Shown here one piece after another: positions 29,218 to 39,263 of a DNA stretch of 64,000 nucleotides. Numbering within the stretch: position 1 is the stretch's first letter; every line of letters begins with the position of its first letter. The notes under the pieces are model-generated. The model was not told where the DNA came from. It made no database searches and was given only the letters and a program-made list of their open reading frames with translations. Source of the stretch: an uncultured Bacteroidia bacterium (lineage in GTDB: Bacteria > Bacteroidota > Bacteroidia > NS11-12g > UBA9320); NCBI GenBank assembly GCA_943789165.1, contig CALSTB010000003.1, positions 455,454 through 519,453 of the forward strand, written 5' to 3'. The translations under genes were made by a program, and so were the position numbers.

Positions 29218-30092
29218 TATTTGATCGGTTTTTCTATGCACTGCAGCACTTCTGTACTTTGCTTGTCATTCTTGTTAATAAGGACAACAATACTACAGTT
29301 TTCCATGACGTGCCTGTTGGGAAGTTCGAACTTAAATCCCTTTTCAAAAACACGCCCTTTTTCGACACTTTTAGCCAATAGCAAACCAGACCAAAGCGTA
29401 ACCCCTTCTCTCAAAATAGAATTATGCTCGTAGTCGTAGTTATCAGTTGGTTTGGCCGGCATCGTTTGTCTAGAAATAATGTGGCTTTCAACAATAAACA
29501 CGGATATATAAACCGGGGTTGCGTCCGCTTCAAGAAACGTTGTTTTTACATTTGCAATTACGGTTCGTTCACCTTCACGTAAAACAGTTAGATCCAAATC
29601 AGCTTTTGAAGGCAATGCCAGCTGTTGATTCACATAAGTTGGCCAGGCATTATATTCTGACAGCAACTTAGTTTGAAACCCATCAAACAATTTTCTATCT
29701 ACGGCTCCTGCAGGAAAACCTCGTGGTTCACCAAGCAAACTACTCATAATATCAGTGGCTTCTTGCGTGTTAAATGTGTCTTTACTGTCAGGGTGAGGCG
29801 CTGTGTACTGTGGGTAAGTCTTGGGGTGAAGCGTCATCACGACTACCCGACCTGGATCATTGTTGTTTTGAATGTCGTGGGCAATTTTTGCTGCTTTCGG
29901 GCAATTATTACAATTTACCCCACTTATATCTTCAAGTAACACATTTTTTAGAGCAGTGCTTGGAATGTCATTCGTGATATACGTTGTATCTCTTGCCAAT
30001 AAAATTGGTTCTGAGAAATCTACAAAAGGTGGAATTTCACCACAACTTAGAATCAATAATGAAACGAATAGTGCTAGAATTGTTTTCTTCAT
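29217..30092 (-). CDS. Omp28-like lipoprotein with CxxC motif (copy 1)
   Basis: The 291-residue lipoprotein (lipobox LLILSC) contains a thioredoxin-like start EDISGVNCNNCPKAAKIAHD with a CNNC pair, then LHPKTYPQYTAPHPDSKDTFNT and a C-terminal beta domain with KNDKQSTEVLQCIEKPI. This matches the Omp28 family of outer-membrane proteins in Bacteroidota. It is a close paralogue of the gene at 30190-31056 throughout its length, so the pair arose by tandem duplication. Its last base pairs overlap the xerD start. Confidence 0.8.
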   Translation of the reverse strand: MKKTILALFVSLLILSCGEIPPFVDFSEPILLARDTTYITNDIPSTALKNVLLEDISGVNCNNCPKAAKIAHDIQNNNDPGRVVVMTLHPKTYPQYTAPHPDSKDTFNTQEATDIMSSLLGEPRGFPAGAVDRKLFDGFQTKLLSEYNAWPTYVNQQLALPSKADLDLTVLREGERTVIANVKTTFLEADATPVYISVFIVESHIISRQTMPAKPTDNYDYEHNSILREGVTLWSGLLLAKSVEKGRVFEKGFKFELPNRHVMENCSIVVLINKNDKQSTEVLQCIEKPIK

Positions 30093-30189
30093 GGGTCAAA
30101 CCATTAAGTGGTTTTACAATATAAACAATCTATCCTTCTGTTTCACGTGGAGATGGCTATCACCACAAGTAGACGGGCCATTGCCCTTC

Positions 30190-31056
30190 TTATTCGATAG
30201 ATTTCTCTATGCTTTGGACAACCTCCGTGGTGGCTTGTTCATTTTTGTTAATCAACACAACAATTGAGCAATAGTTGATGTCGTATTTTTCTGGAATTGT
30301 AAACACAAATCCCTTTTCAAATACTCTTCCAACCTCCACATTATCAGCAAGTTTAACTCCCGCATAGTTTGTAACTGCCTTCCTTAAGATAGAATTGTGA
30401 AGGTAATCTTTATCGTAAGTGTTGTCGGGCATTTTTTGTTTCGACTTAATATGGCTTTCAACAATAAAAACCGACAAGTATGTTGCGCTCGGGTCTTCAG
30501 CTAGAACTGTTGCTTTCACATTCGCGATGATTTCTCGACCTTGTTGTTTGATCAACTCTAATTCCAAGTCTGCTTTTGGTGTAAGCGCCAATTGTTCAAC
30601 CACTTGACTTTCCCATGTCTCATATTGTTGGTTGATTTTACTTGTCTTTCCTGCGAAAACTTTTCTGTCGATGGCACCCGCAGGTAAACCAGAAGGTTCA
30701 CCGATCAAATTGCTAACGATTTCTGTTGCTTCTACTGTGTTAAACGTGTCTTTACTCTCTGGGTAAGGGGCGGTAAATGGTCCATACCTGTTTGAGTGTA
30801 GTGTTAAAACTGCAATTCGGTTTGGGTATTTGTCTTGGATGTCGTGTGCAATATCGGCAGCCTTTGGACAATTGTTACATCGCACGCCGCTTATATCTTC
30901 AATCAGCACGTTCTTCTTGACATTTTGAGGAAGGTCTCTTGTAATATAAGTCGTATCAGTTGCGAGTAGTACTGGTTCAGAAAAATCAATAACCGGTGGT
31001 ACTTCTGTACAACCAAATAGGAAAATAACAACCGCTAAAAAACTAAGTTTTTTCAT
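30190..31056 (-). CDS. Omp28-like lipoprotein with CxxC motif (copy 2)
   Basis: The 288-residue lipoprotein (lipobox IFLFGC) mirrors its downstream neighbour: EDISGVRCNNCPKAADIAHD, GPFTAPYPESKDTFNT, GLPAGAIDRKVF and INKNEQATTEVVQSIEKSI. The CNNC pair suggests a redox or disulfide-bearing thioredoxin-like fold in the envelope, which is inference. It sits 25 bases downstream of the pseudouridine synthase gene and 97 bases upstream of copy 1. Confidence 0.8.
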   Translation of the reverse strand: MKKLSFLAVVIFLFGCTEVPPVIDFSEPVLLATDTTYITRDLPQNVKKNVLIEDISGVRCNNCPKAADIAHDIQDKYPNRIAVLTLHSNRYGPFTAPYPESKDTFNTVEATEIVSNLIGEPSGLPAGAIDRKVFAGKTSKINQQYETWESQVVEQLALTPKADLELELIKQQGREIIANVKATVLAEDPSATYLSVFIVESHIKSKQKMPDNTYDKDYLHNSILRKAVTNYAGVKLADNVEVGRVFEKGFVFTIPEKYDINYCSIVVLINKNEQATTEVVQSIEKSIE

Positions 31057-31081
31057 ATTGGATTTTGCTCTTGTTTCAAAG

Positions 31082-31975
31082 TTATCCCAATCTTGTTATT
31101 CTCTTGAGCATCGTAACTTCTTTTTCTGTCAAATTTCTCCATTTGCCCTTTTGCAACCCCTGTTTGTCGATGCCTGCGTAAATCACACGGTCTAGCTTGA
31201 CCACTTCGTACCCAAGTGCCTCGAACATTCTACGCACAACTCTATTTCGACCACTATGGATTTGTACACCGATTTTTCGTTGGTCATCTCGATCTACTAA
31301 GGCTATTTTGTCGGGTTTCATAAAACCGTCGAACAATTTGATTCCGTTCTGTAGTTTGTAAAAGTGCTTTTGTTCGATAGGTTGACTTAACTCCACGGAA
31401 TAAATTTTGGTCACGTTACCTTTTGGGTGCATCAAGCCTTGGGCCATTTCACCATCGTTTGTAAAGATCAATATGCCCGTAGTATTTCTGTCTAACCTGC
31501 CCACAGGATGCGCGCGTTCTGCGTCCACATCCTCGATCAAATCCATCACTGTTTTTCTTTGTAATGGGTCGTTGGTTGTGGTGATGTAGTCTTTTGGTTT
31601 GTTTAACAGTATATACACCTTATTTGTAGGAGAAATTACCTTGCCGTCTACTTTTACTTCGTCGTCTTTTAGTACCTTGTGTCCCAAAGTAGTAACCACC
31701 TTTCCGTTGACTTCTACACGACCGTCGGTAATAATTGTGTCCGCTTCTCTCCTACTACATACGCCTCCGTTGCTTATATATTTGTTTAAACGAATTTCTG
31801 GATTTTCCTCCTTCTTAGGTGGTCTCTGTTGAGTGATTTTTTTAACCTCTTCACTTGGTTTTACAATTCGCTTTCGTTTGCGTTTCCCTTTGTTAAAATC
31901 TCCACTACCCCCGTTGCGCGAATTGCGTCCAGAGCCGGTATTCCCATACCTTGCTCCCATATCATCATTATTCAT
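31082..31975 (-). CDS. rluB: Ribosomal large-subunit pseudouridine synthase, RsuA/RluB type
   Basis: The 297-residue protein has a ~60-residue basic, Gly/Lys-rich disordered N-terminus. An S4 RNA-binding domain follows (IRLNKYISNGGVCSRREAD), then the RsuA/RluB catalytic domain with the Asp in PVGRLDRNTTGILIFTND and the LYSVEL-like and GRNRVVRRMFEALGYEV segments. RluB converts U2605 (E. coli numbering) of 23S rRNA. RluB is preferred over RsuA or RluF because Bacteroidota copies with this basic tail are usually so annotated; site specificity is inferred. Confidence 0.88.
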   Translation of the reverse strand: MNNDDMGARYGNTGSGRNSRNGGSGDFNKGKRKRKRIVKPSEEVKKITQQRPPKKEENPEIRLNKYISNGGVCSRREADTIITDGRVEVNGKVVTTLGHKVLKDDEVKVDGKVISPTNKVYILLNKPKDYITTTNDPLQRKTVMDLIEDVDAERAHPVGRLDRNTTGILIFTNDGEMAQGLMHPKGNVTKIYSVELSQPIEQKHFYKLQNGIKLFDGFMKPDKIALVDRDDQRKIGVQIHSGRNRVVRRMFEALGYEVVKLDRVIYAGIDKQGLQKGKWRNLTEKEVTMLKRITRLG

Positions 31976-32158
31976 GGTACAAATTTAAGTTCTTTGGCTG
32001 TTAACTATGCACAGTTTTAGTCAAAACACCCAAAAGCGTTTACAGTTTGGGACAACCGAAACACCTATTGTAAGTAAATCTAATATCATATGTTCCCATT
32101 ATCGACATAAATACTTGATATTCACAACATTTACACTTTACCTTCGTTATATTCTATC

Positions 32159-33853
32159 GTGTTACAGCGTTTTGTCATATTGCTTACAATTTGTTTCTCC
32201 CAACTACAAAGTTTTGGGGTGACCAAAGCACCCACGCTAATACGTGCTTGCCTAAACGTGGCCGACAGCACGGTGACCATTGATTATTCAGCTTTCCAAG
32301 ACTTGTGTGGGTCGTTTGTAGAGCACCATATTTATGGCTCAGAAAGCACTTTTGGTTTCATGTTGTTAAACACTGAAAAGAATGCGTCTGCGACCACTGT
32401 TCAAATAAAACTCCCAAATGCCAATCCTACGTGGCGTTTCTTTTTTGAAACAAGGTATACCTGCAACGGTGTAGACACAGCCAAGTCGAATGTGTTGTTT
32501 TTAGACATAAACCCTCCTACCGTAAATCCAATTGACTCGGTTAGTATTGACTTGGTCACACAACTACCCATTATGAGTTGGCAAAAAAACGACTCCTTGG
32601 ATACCAAAGGCTTTCGTATTTATACAAGATCCAACGGAATAAATAGCACACTTGCCGACACAACAAAACTAACATATGTTGTTAGAAATCAATCAAGTAT
32701 CACAAATAATCAATATGCACTTGCTGCTTTTGATAGTTGTGATTTATTCTCTGCCATATCCGGTTTTCATTCAGCCATTACCCTTTCTACGAGTCTAGAC
32801 ACGTGTACTAAAAGTGCCGCCTTGACTTGGTCTCCGTATGTTGGTTGGACAACAGAGTCGCAACAGCTATATGTTTCAAGAAACGGATCCTCCTTTACTC
32901 CCCAAGGTTTACAACCTAATGATGTTTCCATTTCATACCCAGGAATAAGTTTCGGAGATAGTGTTTGCTTTTTTATTCGTGCTAGAAACGAAACAGGAAT
33001 AAAAAAATCCTCTTCCTCGAATGTTAGTTGTGTTAAACTAAACCAACCTATTATCCCTAAAACAACGTATCTATCTAAAATAAGTGTCCTGAATAAATCC
33101 AGTATCGAAATTGAGGCTTTTATTGATAATCAAGGTGTTGCAGATAGTGTTGTCTTATACAACGACCCAGCTAGTCCTAAGAGAATCGGCAGTTTAAAGC
33201 TTTCAATTGGTCAACATTTTTACGACTGGGTGGACAATAATGTTTCCACCGATCTAACAAGTGAAACCTATTTTGTGCGCACGTTTGCACCATGCCTTGG
33301 AGGAACAAGTGTTTCACTAAATAGTAGCTCCATCCATCTCTCTATTGATGATGAAGTGTTAAACTGGACTCATTATATAAATTGGATTGGCAGCGTTGAG
33401 GCATATTACATTTATGGTTTTGATGGTTCCACGTGGAACATTATAGACAACACACGACTATTAACCTACGAAAACATAGACACCACTTTACAGTGTTTCT
33501 ATATAGAAGCTATTGAAAATCAGAATGTTTACGGGTTTAGTCGCGAATCTATAAGCAATACAGTTTGTGCCAAACGGACTCCACAGTTTTATGTACCTAA
33601 CACCTTAAACCCGCTTTCTAAGAACCACACATTACGTGTCGTTGGTTCTTCCATTGATGTCGACAATTCTTCAATGATAGTTTTTAACCGTTGGGGTGAA
33701 CAAATATTTACTACAAACGATATTAAAACAGGTTGGTCTGTAGATGCAACAACCACGTTTGTGCCAATGGGTGTGTATTTTTACGATGTAGCCATCATGG
33801 ATTTAAATGGAAACAAACACCGCCTGTCCGGCAGTGTCCGTGTAATAAGATGA
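32159..33853 (+). CDS. Secreted protein with T9SS type B (CHU_C) sorting domain
   Basis: The 564-residue protein starts at a GTG with a signal MLQRFVILLTICFSQLQSFG. Its body looks like two or three fibronectin-III-like repeats (for example LSWSPYVGWTTESQQLYVSRN). It ends in a gliding-motility C-terminal domain: VPNTLNPLSKNHTLRV, FNRWGEQIFTTND and GVYFYDVAIMDLNGN. The stop overlaps the ybeY start (ATGA), so it appears to lead an operon ybeY-mnmG-Big_5. The function is unknown beyond surface export. Confidence 0.85.
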   Translation: MLQRFVILLTICFSQLQSFGVTKAPTLIRACLNVADSTVTIDYSAFQDLCGSFVEHHIYGSESTFGFMLLNTEKNASATTVQIKLPNANPTWRFFFETRYTCNGVDTAKSNVLFLDINPPTVNPIDSVSIDLVTQLPIMSWQKNDSLDTKGFRIYTRSNGINSTLADTTKLTYVVRNQSSITNNQYALAAFDSCDLFSAISGFHSAITLSTSLDTCTKSAALTWSPYVGWTTESQQLYVSRNGSSFTPQGLQPNDVSISYPGISFGDSVCFFIRARNETGIKKSSSSNVSCVKLNQPIIPKTTYLSKISVLNKSSIEIEAFIDNQGVADSVVLYNDPASPKRIGSLKLSIGQHFYDWVDNNVSTDLTSETYFVRTFAPCLGGTSVSLNSSSIHLSIDDEVLNWTHYINWIGSVEAYYIYGFDGSTWNIIDNTRLLTYENIDTTLQCFYIEAIENQNVYGFSRESISNTVCAKRTPQFYVPNTLNPLSKNHTLRVVGSSIDVDNSSMIVFNRWGEQIFTTNDIKTGWSVDATTTFVPMGVYFYDVAIMDLNGNKHRLSGSVRVIR

Positions 33854-34263
33854 TTTCAACCACCTTTCACCAAGTACCAGAGCCAACGTTCTTTGCTCCC
33901 CTCGACATTTGGCTAAGCTCTGTTGTTGCAGAGTTATTCCAAAACACAGACACAATAAGCTATGTGTTTTGCACCGACGAATACCTCTTAGAAATAAATA
34001 AGACTCAGCTCAATCATGATTACTACACAGATATTATAACGTTCGACCTACGAGACAATTCGTCGGAGCCACTGTCGTGTGAAATCTATATAAGTCTTGA
34101 CCGCGTGAAAGAAAATGCAGCACAATTTAATTGTACCTTTGAAGAAGAATTGAAACGTGTCATGGTGCATGGGTTACTTCATTTATCTGGAATGAATGAC
34201 CACACAACAGAAGAAAAGGCAGCCATGCGCAAAGCAGAAAACAACTTTATTAAAAAATATTAA
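33850..34263 (+). CDS. ybeY: rRNA maturation endoribonuclease YbeY
   Basis: The 137-residue metalloenzyme processes the 16S rRNA 3' end and helps ribosome quality control. The zinc motif reads VHGLLHLSGMNDH with His107 and His111. It has one more residue than the usual HGxLHLxGYDH, as is common in Bacteroidota. The start ATG at 33850 overlaps the preceding stop. The in-frame ORF extends upstream to 33733 but would only add sequence antithetical to a conserved start. Confidence 0.93.
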   Translation: MISTTFHQVPEPTFFAPLDIWLSSVVAELFQNTDTISYVFCTDEYLLEINKTQLNHDYYTDIITFDLRDNSSEPLSCEIYISLDRVKENAAQFNCTFEEELKRVMVHGLLHLSGMNDHTTEEKAAMRKAENNFIKKY

Positions 34264-34286
34264 TACGTTCCACGTGGAACACACAT

Positions 34287-36148
34287 ATGATACACGGAAC
34301 ATACGACGTAATAGTAGTAGGTGCTGGGCACGCTGGGTGCGAAGCTGCACACGCCGCCGCTACTCTTGGTAGCACGGTTTTGCTGGTTACTATGAATATG
34401 GAGGCAGTCGCCAAGATGTCTTGCAACCCCGCAATGGGTGGGGTCGCCAAGGGTCAAATCGTGAGAGAAATAGACGCATTGGGTGGCATGAGTGGCATTA
34501 TTTCCGATCGCTCGGCGATACAATTTAGAATGTTAAACCGTTCTAAAGGGGCCGCTATGTGGAGTCCACGAACGCAAAATGACCGCATGCAGTTCTCCAC
34601 TCTTTGGAGAAACACCATCGAACAAAATCAAAACATTTCTCTATTTCAGGATATGGTGTCCTCTCTTATTATCGAAAAGGACAAAGTGGTTGGCGTAAAA
34701 ACAGCAATGGGTTTTTCATTCTCTAGTAAGTCTGTTGTCTTAACCAGTGGTACGTTTATGAACGGTGTCATCCACATCGGCCGTAACCAGTTTGGTGGAG
34801 GCCGAATGGCAGAAAAAGCCTCTACGGGCATCACCGAGCAGCTGGTTGCTTTGGGTTTCGACTCGGGAAGAATGAAAACCGGAACACCTCCAAGAATTGA
34901 TGGCCGCACGTTAGACTACTCCAAAATGGAAGAACAAAAAGGCGATGAGAACCCGGCGTGTTTTTCCTATCTAACACAAGAAAAACTTACAACACAAAGA
35001 AGCTGTCACATCACCTATACCAATCCTGCTGTACACGATGTGTTGCGCAAAGGGTTTGGTGATAGTCCCATGTTTAACGGGACCATTAAAAGCATTGGTC
35101 CTAGATACTGCCCTAGTGTTGAAGATAAAATCAACCGGTTTGCTGAACGCGATCGGCATCAAATATTTGTAGAACCTGAAGGTTGGGATACTGTAGAAAT
35201 ATATGTCAATGGGTTTTCAACCTCATTACCTGCAGACATTCAAATTGAAGCTTTGCAGCTAGTGCCCGGGTTTGAAAACGTTAAGTTTTTTAGGCCTGGT
35301 TACGCCATAGAATACGACTATTTCGCTCCTACTCAACTAAACTTAAACTTAGAAACCAAAGGAATAGAAAACCTCTTCTTTGCTGGTCAAATCAATGGTA
35401 CCACAGGGTATGAAGAGGCGGCAAGTCAGGGCTTAATGGCAGGTGTAAACGCACACAACAAGATCAACGAAAAAGATCCTTTTATTTTGTCTCGTGCTGA
35501 AGCATATATAGGTGTGCTGATTGATGATTTAATTAACAAAGGTACCGAAGAGCCATACCGCATGTTTACTTCTCGTGCTGAATACAGAATACTCTTAAGG
35601 CAGGACAATGCTGATCACCGCCTTACTGCGAAAGGTTTTGATTTAGGATTGGCAAGTCAAGAACGGTATGACCAATACATCAAGAAAGAAAAACAGTTAC
35701 AAGAGCTGACCAAATACATTAATGAAACCAGTATTCCTCCCTCTGAGATAAACCCTGTATTGGTTGAGAAAAACACAGCTGTGATAATCAGAAACATAAG
35801 TTAAAAAAACTACTTTCTCGTCCGCAATTACATGTTGCTGATTTTGCTCACCTAGAAACGACAAAAGACTATTTAACTCCTCTAAGTGAGGAACTTAAAG
35901 AACAAGCAGAGGTCTTGATTAAGTACCATGGGTATATTGAAAAAGAACAAGAGATGGCTTTGAAGCTTGAAAAGTTTGAGTCCATGATTATCAAACAGGA
36001 TTTTAATTACGATGCGCTTTCCTCCTTGTCCTCGGAAGCAAAAGAAAAATTGAACCGTGTTCAACCAAAAACCATTGGTCAGGCCTCTAGAATTAGTGGT
36101 GTTCGTCCTTCAGATATTTCCGTGTTACTTGTATACTTTGGCCGATGA
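34287..36148 (+). pseudogene. mnmG: tRNA uridine-5-carboxymethylaminomethyl synthesis enzyme MnmG, split by a frameshift
   Basis: MnmG (GidA) with MnmE modifies U34 of several tRNAs, using FAD. The N-terminal 505 residues contain the FAD site VVGAGHAGCEAAHAAA and AKMSCNPAMGGVAKGQ and stop at 35804. A different frame, open from about 35768 to 36148, carries the C-terminal helical domain (LKKLLSRPQL, YHGYIEKEQE, PKTIGQASRISGVRPSDISVLLVY). Adding one base near 35784-35788 joins them as NTAVI-x-QKHKLKKLL and gives 620 residues, the normal length. Loss of the C-terminus would break MnmE binding, so an indel error is plausible. Confidence 0.9.
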
Positions 36149-37744
36149 AAAATTTACTCCTTTTATCCATTCTTTCTCTTCTTATTTCTTGTGCCTCTAT
36201 AGACCTACCTCCTGGTGGAGACAGAGATACTCAAGCTCCTAGAATTGTTAGTAGTTCGCCAGACAGTGCTGAAACATTTTTTACCGGTGATCAAATAAAA
36301 ATCACTTTTAATGAATATTTCACTTTGAATAATTTCAATCAAAGTCTAATTGTTTCTCCTCCACTCGCCTCTCAACCCAAAACAACGATTAGAGGAAAAA
36401 GCCTACTGCTTCAAATCAACGAACCCTTATTACCAAACACGACTTATCAGTTTTATTTCGATGATGGCATTAAAGATCTTAATGAAGGAAACCCAACAAA
36501 AAACTTACGTTTGGTCTTTTCTACTGGCCCAAACATCGATACCTCGTTTATAGGTGGTGAAGTGCACAATGCCTTTAGTCGGTTGCCTGAAGAGGGCGTA
36601 AAGGTGTTGTTATACAAAGAGTACAGTGATAGCCAATTAATCAAACAGTTGCCCTATTACATTACCAAAACAGACAAACAAGGGCATTTTACTTTCAATA
36701 ATATTGGTGAAGAACAATACTATATTTATGCCTTGCACGACGAAAACAATAATAATGTATTGGACATTACGGACCGTTTTGCTTTTCTGTCGAACCCAAT
36801 TAAATCAAACACAAAAGAGAACAATCTTTATATAAGTCAAAACAAAAAACAACCAAGAGTTACGTTTTTTGAACTATACCGAAAGAAGCTCTGGCCAGTA
36901 TATTTTTGTTTTTAATAAGCCTTTAAATCAATCAACCATCTCGGTAAAAAGCACAGAAAGTTTTGTGGATGTATCAAAAAACAAAACACTTCCTTGGCAT
37001 TTTGGAAAGACGCAAGACACCTTATATATATACAACAGCTCTAGAGAAATTTCTGTCCATGATAGTTTCGAAATAGTTATCGCTCTTAATGACATAGACA
37101 TTAAACAAAAGGTCACACACACAAACGAGAAATCAACCAATCACAAAATATATACAGACCAAAACTTTAATCCCAACAAATCCATTAAGGTACAAAGCGA
37201 CTATGGTCTCCTAAAAATTAACACCTTGGGCTTCTCCCTTTTTGATCTTACTGATTCAATACATGTTTCTATCGATTCAATTATTACAGAGCAAAACGCC
37301 TTTTTTGTTTTTGGTCCTTGGAAGGAGGAGCACACTTATAGGATTACTAACAACGAAAAAGCCCTTTACTTTCATGACCAAACCGCTCATCCTTCTGATA
37401 CCTTATTTACCTCTTCTTTTTCTTCACAAAAAACCGGGCAACTAGAAATAGACATTGTTATTGATTCTACTCTCGACCAGAAAGACACGTATATTTTCTG
37501 TTTGACAAAAAATAACGCCATCTTTCAAACAAAAAAAGTTCAAAACAATACTCAACTGCAGTTTTCCTTTCTTACTCCTGGTGAATATTCTGCCTATATT
37601 TTTATCGATGAAGATTTTAATGAAATTTGGACAGACGGAGATTATTCTAAAAAACGCACACCAGAGGCTATTTGGCACCTAAATTCACCTATAGACATAC
37701 GATCTAAATGGAAAACAAACGGTATACGTTTTACTTTAAAATAA
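36145..37744 (+). pseudogene. Big_5 (Ig-like) domain lipoprotein, split by a frameshift
   Basis: The first part (36145-36915) has a lipobox (LLISC) and an Ig-like Big_5 domain (PRIVSSSPDSAETFF, LLPNTTYQFYFDDGIKDLNEGN), followed by a carboxypeptidase-like segment. The second frame (to 37744) continues from NYTERSSGQYIFVFNKPLNQ to the strand-rich C-terminus. Removing one T from the six-T run at 36865-36870 joins them (VTFLNYTERSS) to give about 532 residues, usual for this lipoprotein family. Its ATG overlaps the mnmG stop. Confidence 0.82.
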
Positions 37745-38164
37745 AACACTGATAATCAATGTTTTATATAATTTTTATTTTGTTAATATTTATTAATTTT
37801 CTGTGTATAACAGCCACAAGTACAAAGCGAAGTAGGAAGTTGGTGAATAAACCCCAAGTTTTAAAAATTAATAAGCACAGTAATCAACATAGCAAAAATA
37901 AAATTTTTTTTAACAGATATACACACCAAAACAAAATACTATTCACAAACAATCAAAGCTTCCCTTTAAAAATGGCGTTTTGTTCAACTAAGTTTTAGAC
38001 ACACAATGTGACTAATAAAAAAAAATAATTCTTAAAAAAAGGTAATCCACAAATCCACAGGGTTTAATAAAGAAATAAGAATTAATATTTAATATAATAA
38101 TCTATTACTACCGTGGACAAGATAAAAAAAGGAAAGCAATTAAAACTGAATTATTTTTGCCTCG
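37745..38164. other. oriC: Putative chromosomal replication origin (oriC), AT-rich with DnaA-box-like sites
   Basis: This 420-base gene-free stretch is extremely A/T-rich. One-mismatch DnaA boxes are TGTGTATAA at 37802-37810 and TAATCCACA at 38043-38051. Two-mismatch boxes are at 37939-37947, 38007-38015, 38051-38059 and 38112-38120. Strand bias flips across it: hand counts give G 32, C 58 at 37201-37440 and G 46, C 25 at 38161-38400. mnmG, a common origin neighbour in many bacteria, ends 1.6 kb upstream. dnaA is not in view. A melting region could lie in the A/T block at 38061-38110. Confidence 0.6.
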
Positions 38165-39181
38165 ATGAAACAGCGAATTGAAGAAGTAAAGAAAAATTTT
38201 TTGAGACAAGAACTGGCAAGTCCAGATTTGTTAGAAAAGTTTCGTTTACAATTTTTGGTTAAAAAAGGAGAAATAAATTCGCTTTTTGAAGAGTTTAAAA
38301 AATTAGGGAAAGAAGAAAAAAAAGAAGTTGGACAATTGCTTAACAACTTAAAAAAAGAAGCACAAGAAAAATACGACCAAGCAAAAACACTTTTAGGTAG
38401 TGGAAGTGTTCAAAAAGAAAAAGAGGAAGATTATAGTCTTCCAGGCAAAAGTGTAGGACAAGGTAGTAGGCACCCATTATCTCTTGTACAAAACAAAATG
38501 ATTACGATTTTTAAAGAAATGGGATTCAGTATTTCAGAGGGACCAGAAATAGAAGACGATTGGCATAATTTCTCTGCTTTAAATTTTCCAGAAAACCATC
38601 CGGCAAGGGACATGCAGGATACTTTTTTTATTGAAAAAGACATTTCTCTAAGAACACATACCTCTTCTGTTCAGGTAAGAGTAATGGAGAATTGTGCACC
38701 ACCAATAAGAACTATTTCTCCGGGAAGGGTGTATAGAAATGAGGCGATTAGCGCAAGATCTAATAGTTTTTTTCATCAAATAGAAGGTTTGTACATTGAT
38801 AAAGGCGTTTCTTTTGCTGATTTAAAACAGACTTTATTTCTCTTTGTTCAACAATTTTTTGGTGAGGAAACAAAGGTCAGATTTAGGCCTAGTTATTTTC
38901 CTTTTACCGAACCTAGTGCAGAGATGGACATCTATTTAGGTACTGACAGCGAAGAGGATTATCGACTAACAAAGGGTACAGGATGGTTAGAAATATTGGG
39001 TTGTGGAATGGTGGACGTAAACGTACTTGAAAATTGTGGTATTGATGCGGCAACCTATTCTGGTTTTGCTTTCGGAATGGGAGTAGAAAGAATAGCGATG
39101 TTTCAATATGGCATTAAAGACATAAGAACCTTATTTGAAAATGATAAACGCTTTTTAGAACAGTTTAAAGCGTTAGGTTAA
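38165..39181 (+). CDS. pheS: Phenylalanine-tRNA ligase alpha subunit
   Basis: The 338-residue catalytic subunit charges tRNA-Phe with PheT. An N-terminal coiled coil (residues ~1-85) precedes the class II core: HPARDMQDTFF, LRTHTSSVQVR, GRVYRNEAISARS, FHQIEGLYID, PFTEPSAEMDI and GMGVERIAMFQYGI. Length and motifs are normal. pheT is not adjacent, which is common in Bacteroidota. A TATTTTTG -7-like box at 38152-38159 lies so close to the ATG that transcripts from it would be nearly leaderless. Confidence 0.96.
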   Translation: MKQRIEEVKKNFLRQELASPDLLEKFRLQFLVKKGEINSLFEEFKKLGKEEKKEVGQLLNNLKKEAQEKYDQAKTLLGSGSVQKEKEEDYSLPGKSVGQGSRHPLSLVQNKMITIFKEMGFSISEGPEIEDDWHNFSALNFPENHPARDMQDTFFIEKDISLRTHTSSVQVRVMENCAPPIRTISPGRVYRNEAISARSNSFFHQIEGLYIDKGVSFADLKQTLFLFVQQFFGEETKVRFRPSYFPFTEPSAEMDIYLGTDSEEDYRLTKGTGWLEILGCGMVDVNVLENCGIDAATYSGFAFGMGVERIAMFQYGIKDIRTLFENDKRFLEQFKALG

Positions 39182-39188
39182 TAATTCA

Positions 39189-39263
39189 CGGGATGTAGCT
39201 TAGTCCGGTTAAAGTGCTCGTCTGGGGGGCGAGAGATCGGAGGTTCAAATCCTCTCATCCCGA
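39189..39263 (+). tRNA. tRNA-Pro (GGG anticodon)
   Basis: The acceptor stem CGGGATG pairs with CATCCCG at 39256-39262. The anticodon stem CTCGT/GCGAG holds the loop CTGGGGG with anticodon GGG. The T arm GGAGG-TTCAAAT-CCTCT is complete. CCA is not encoded; the discriminator A is at 39263. Its 3' 22 bases are repeated at 47903-47924, so it is the attachment site of the element that follows. Confidence 0.93.

Noticed and set aside
34287-37744. Programmed ribosomal frameshifting in mnmG or the Big_5 gene
   Set aside because: mnmG is not known to use frameshifting, the sites lack a shared slippery-plus-structure pattern, and many other genes here show similar one-base breaks.
32159-37744. Gene orientation as evidence against an origin at 37.9 kb
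   Set aside because: Plus-strand genes upstream of the gap would be transcribed against replication, but orientation bias is weak in many Bacteroidota, so it was not treated as decisive either way.
38060-38120. DnaA-trio-like TAG/TAA triplets beside the box at 38112
   Set aside because: The triplets run in the wrong polarity for the Bacillus-type DnaA-trio; not used as evidence for the origin.
38152-38164. Leaderless pheS promoter
   Set aside because: The TATTTTTG box is present but no -33 element is seen and the region is A/T-rich, so chance matches are likely; mentioned only under pheS.
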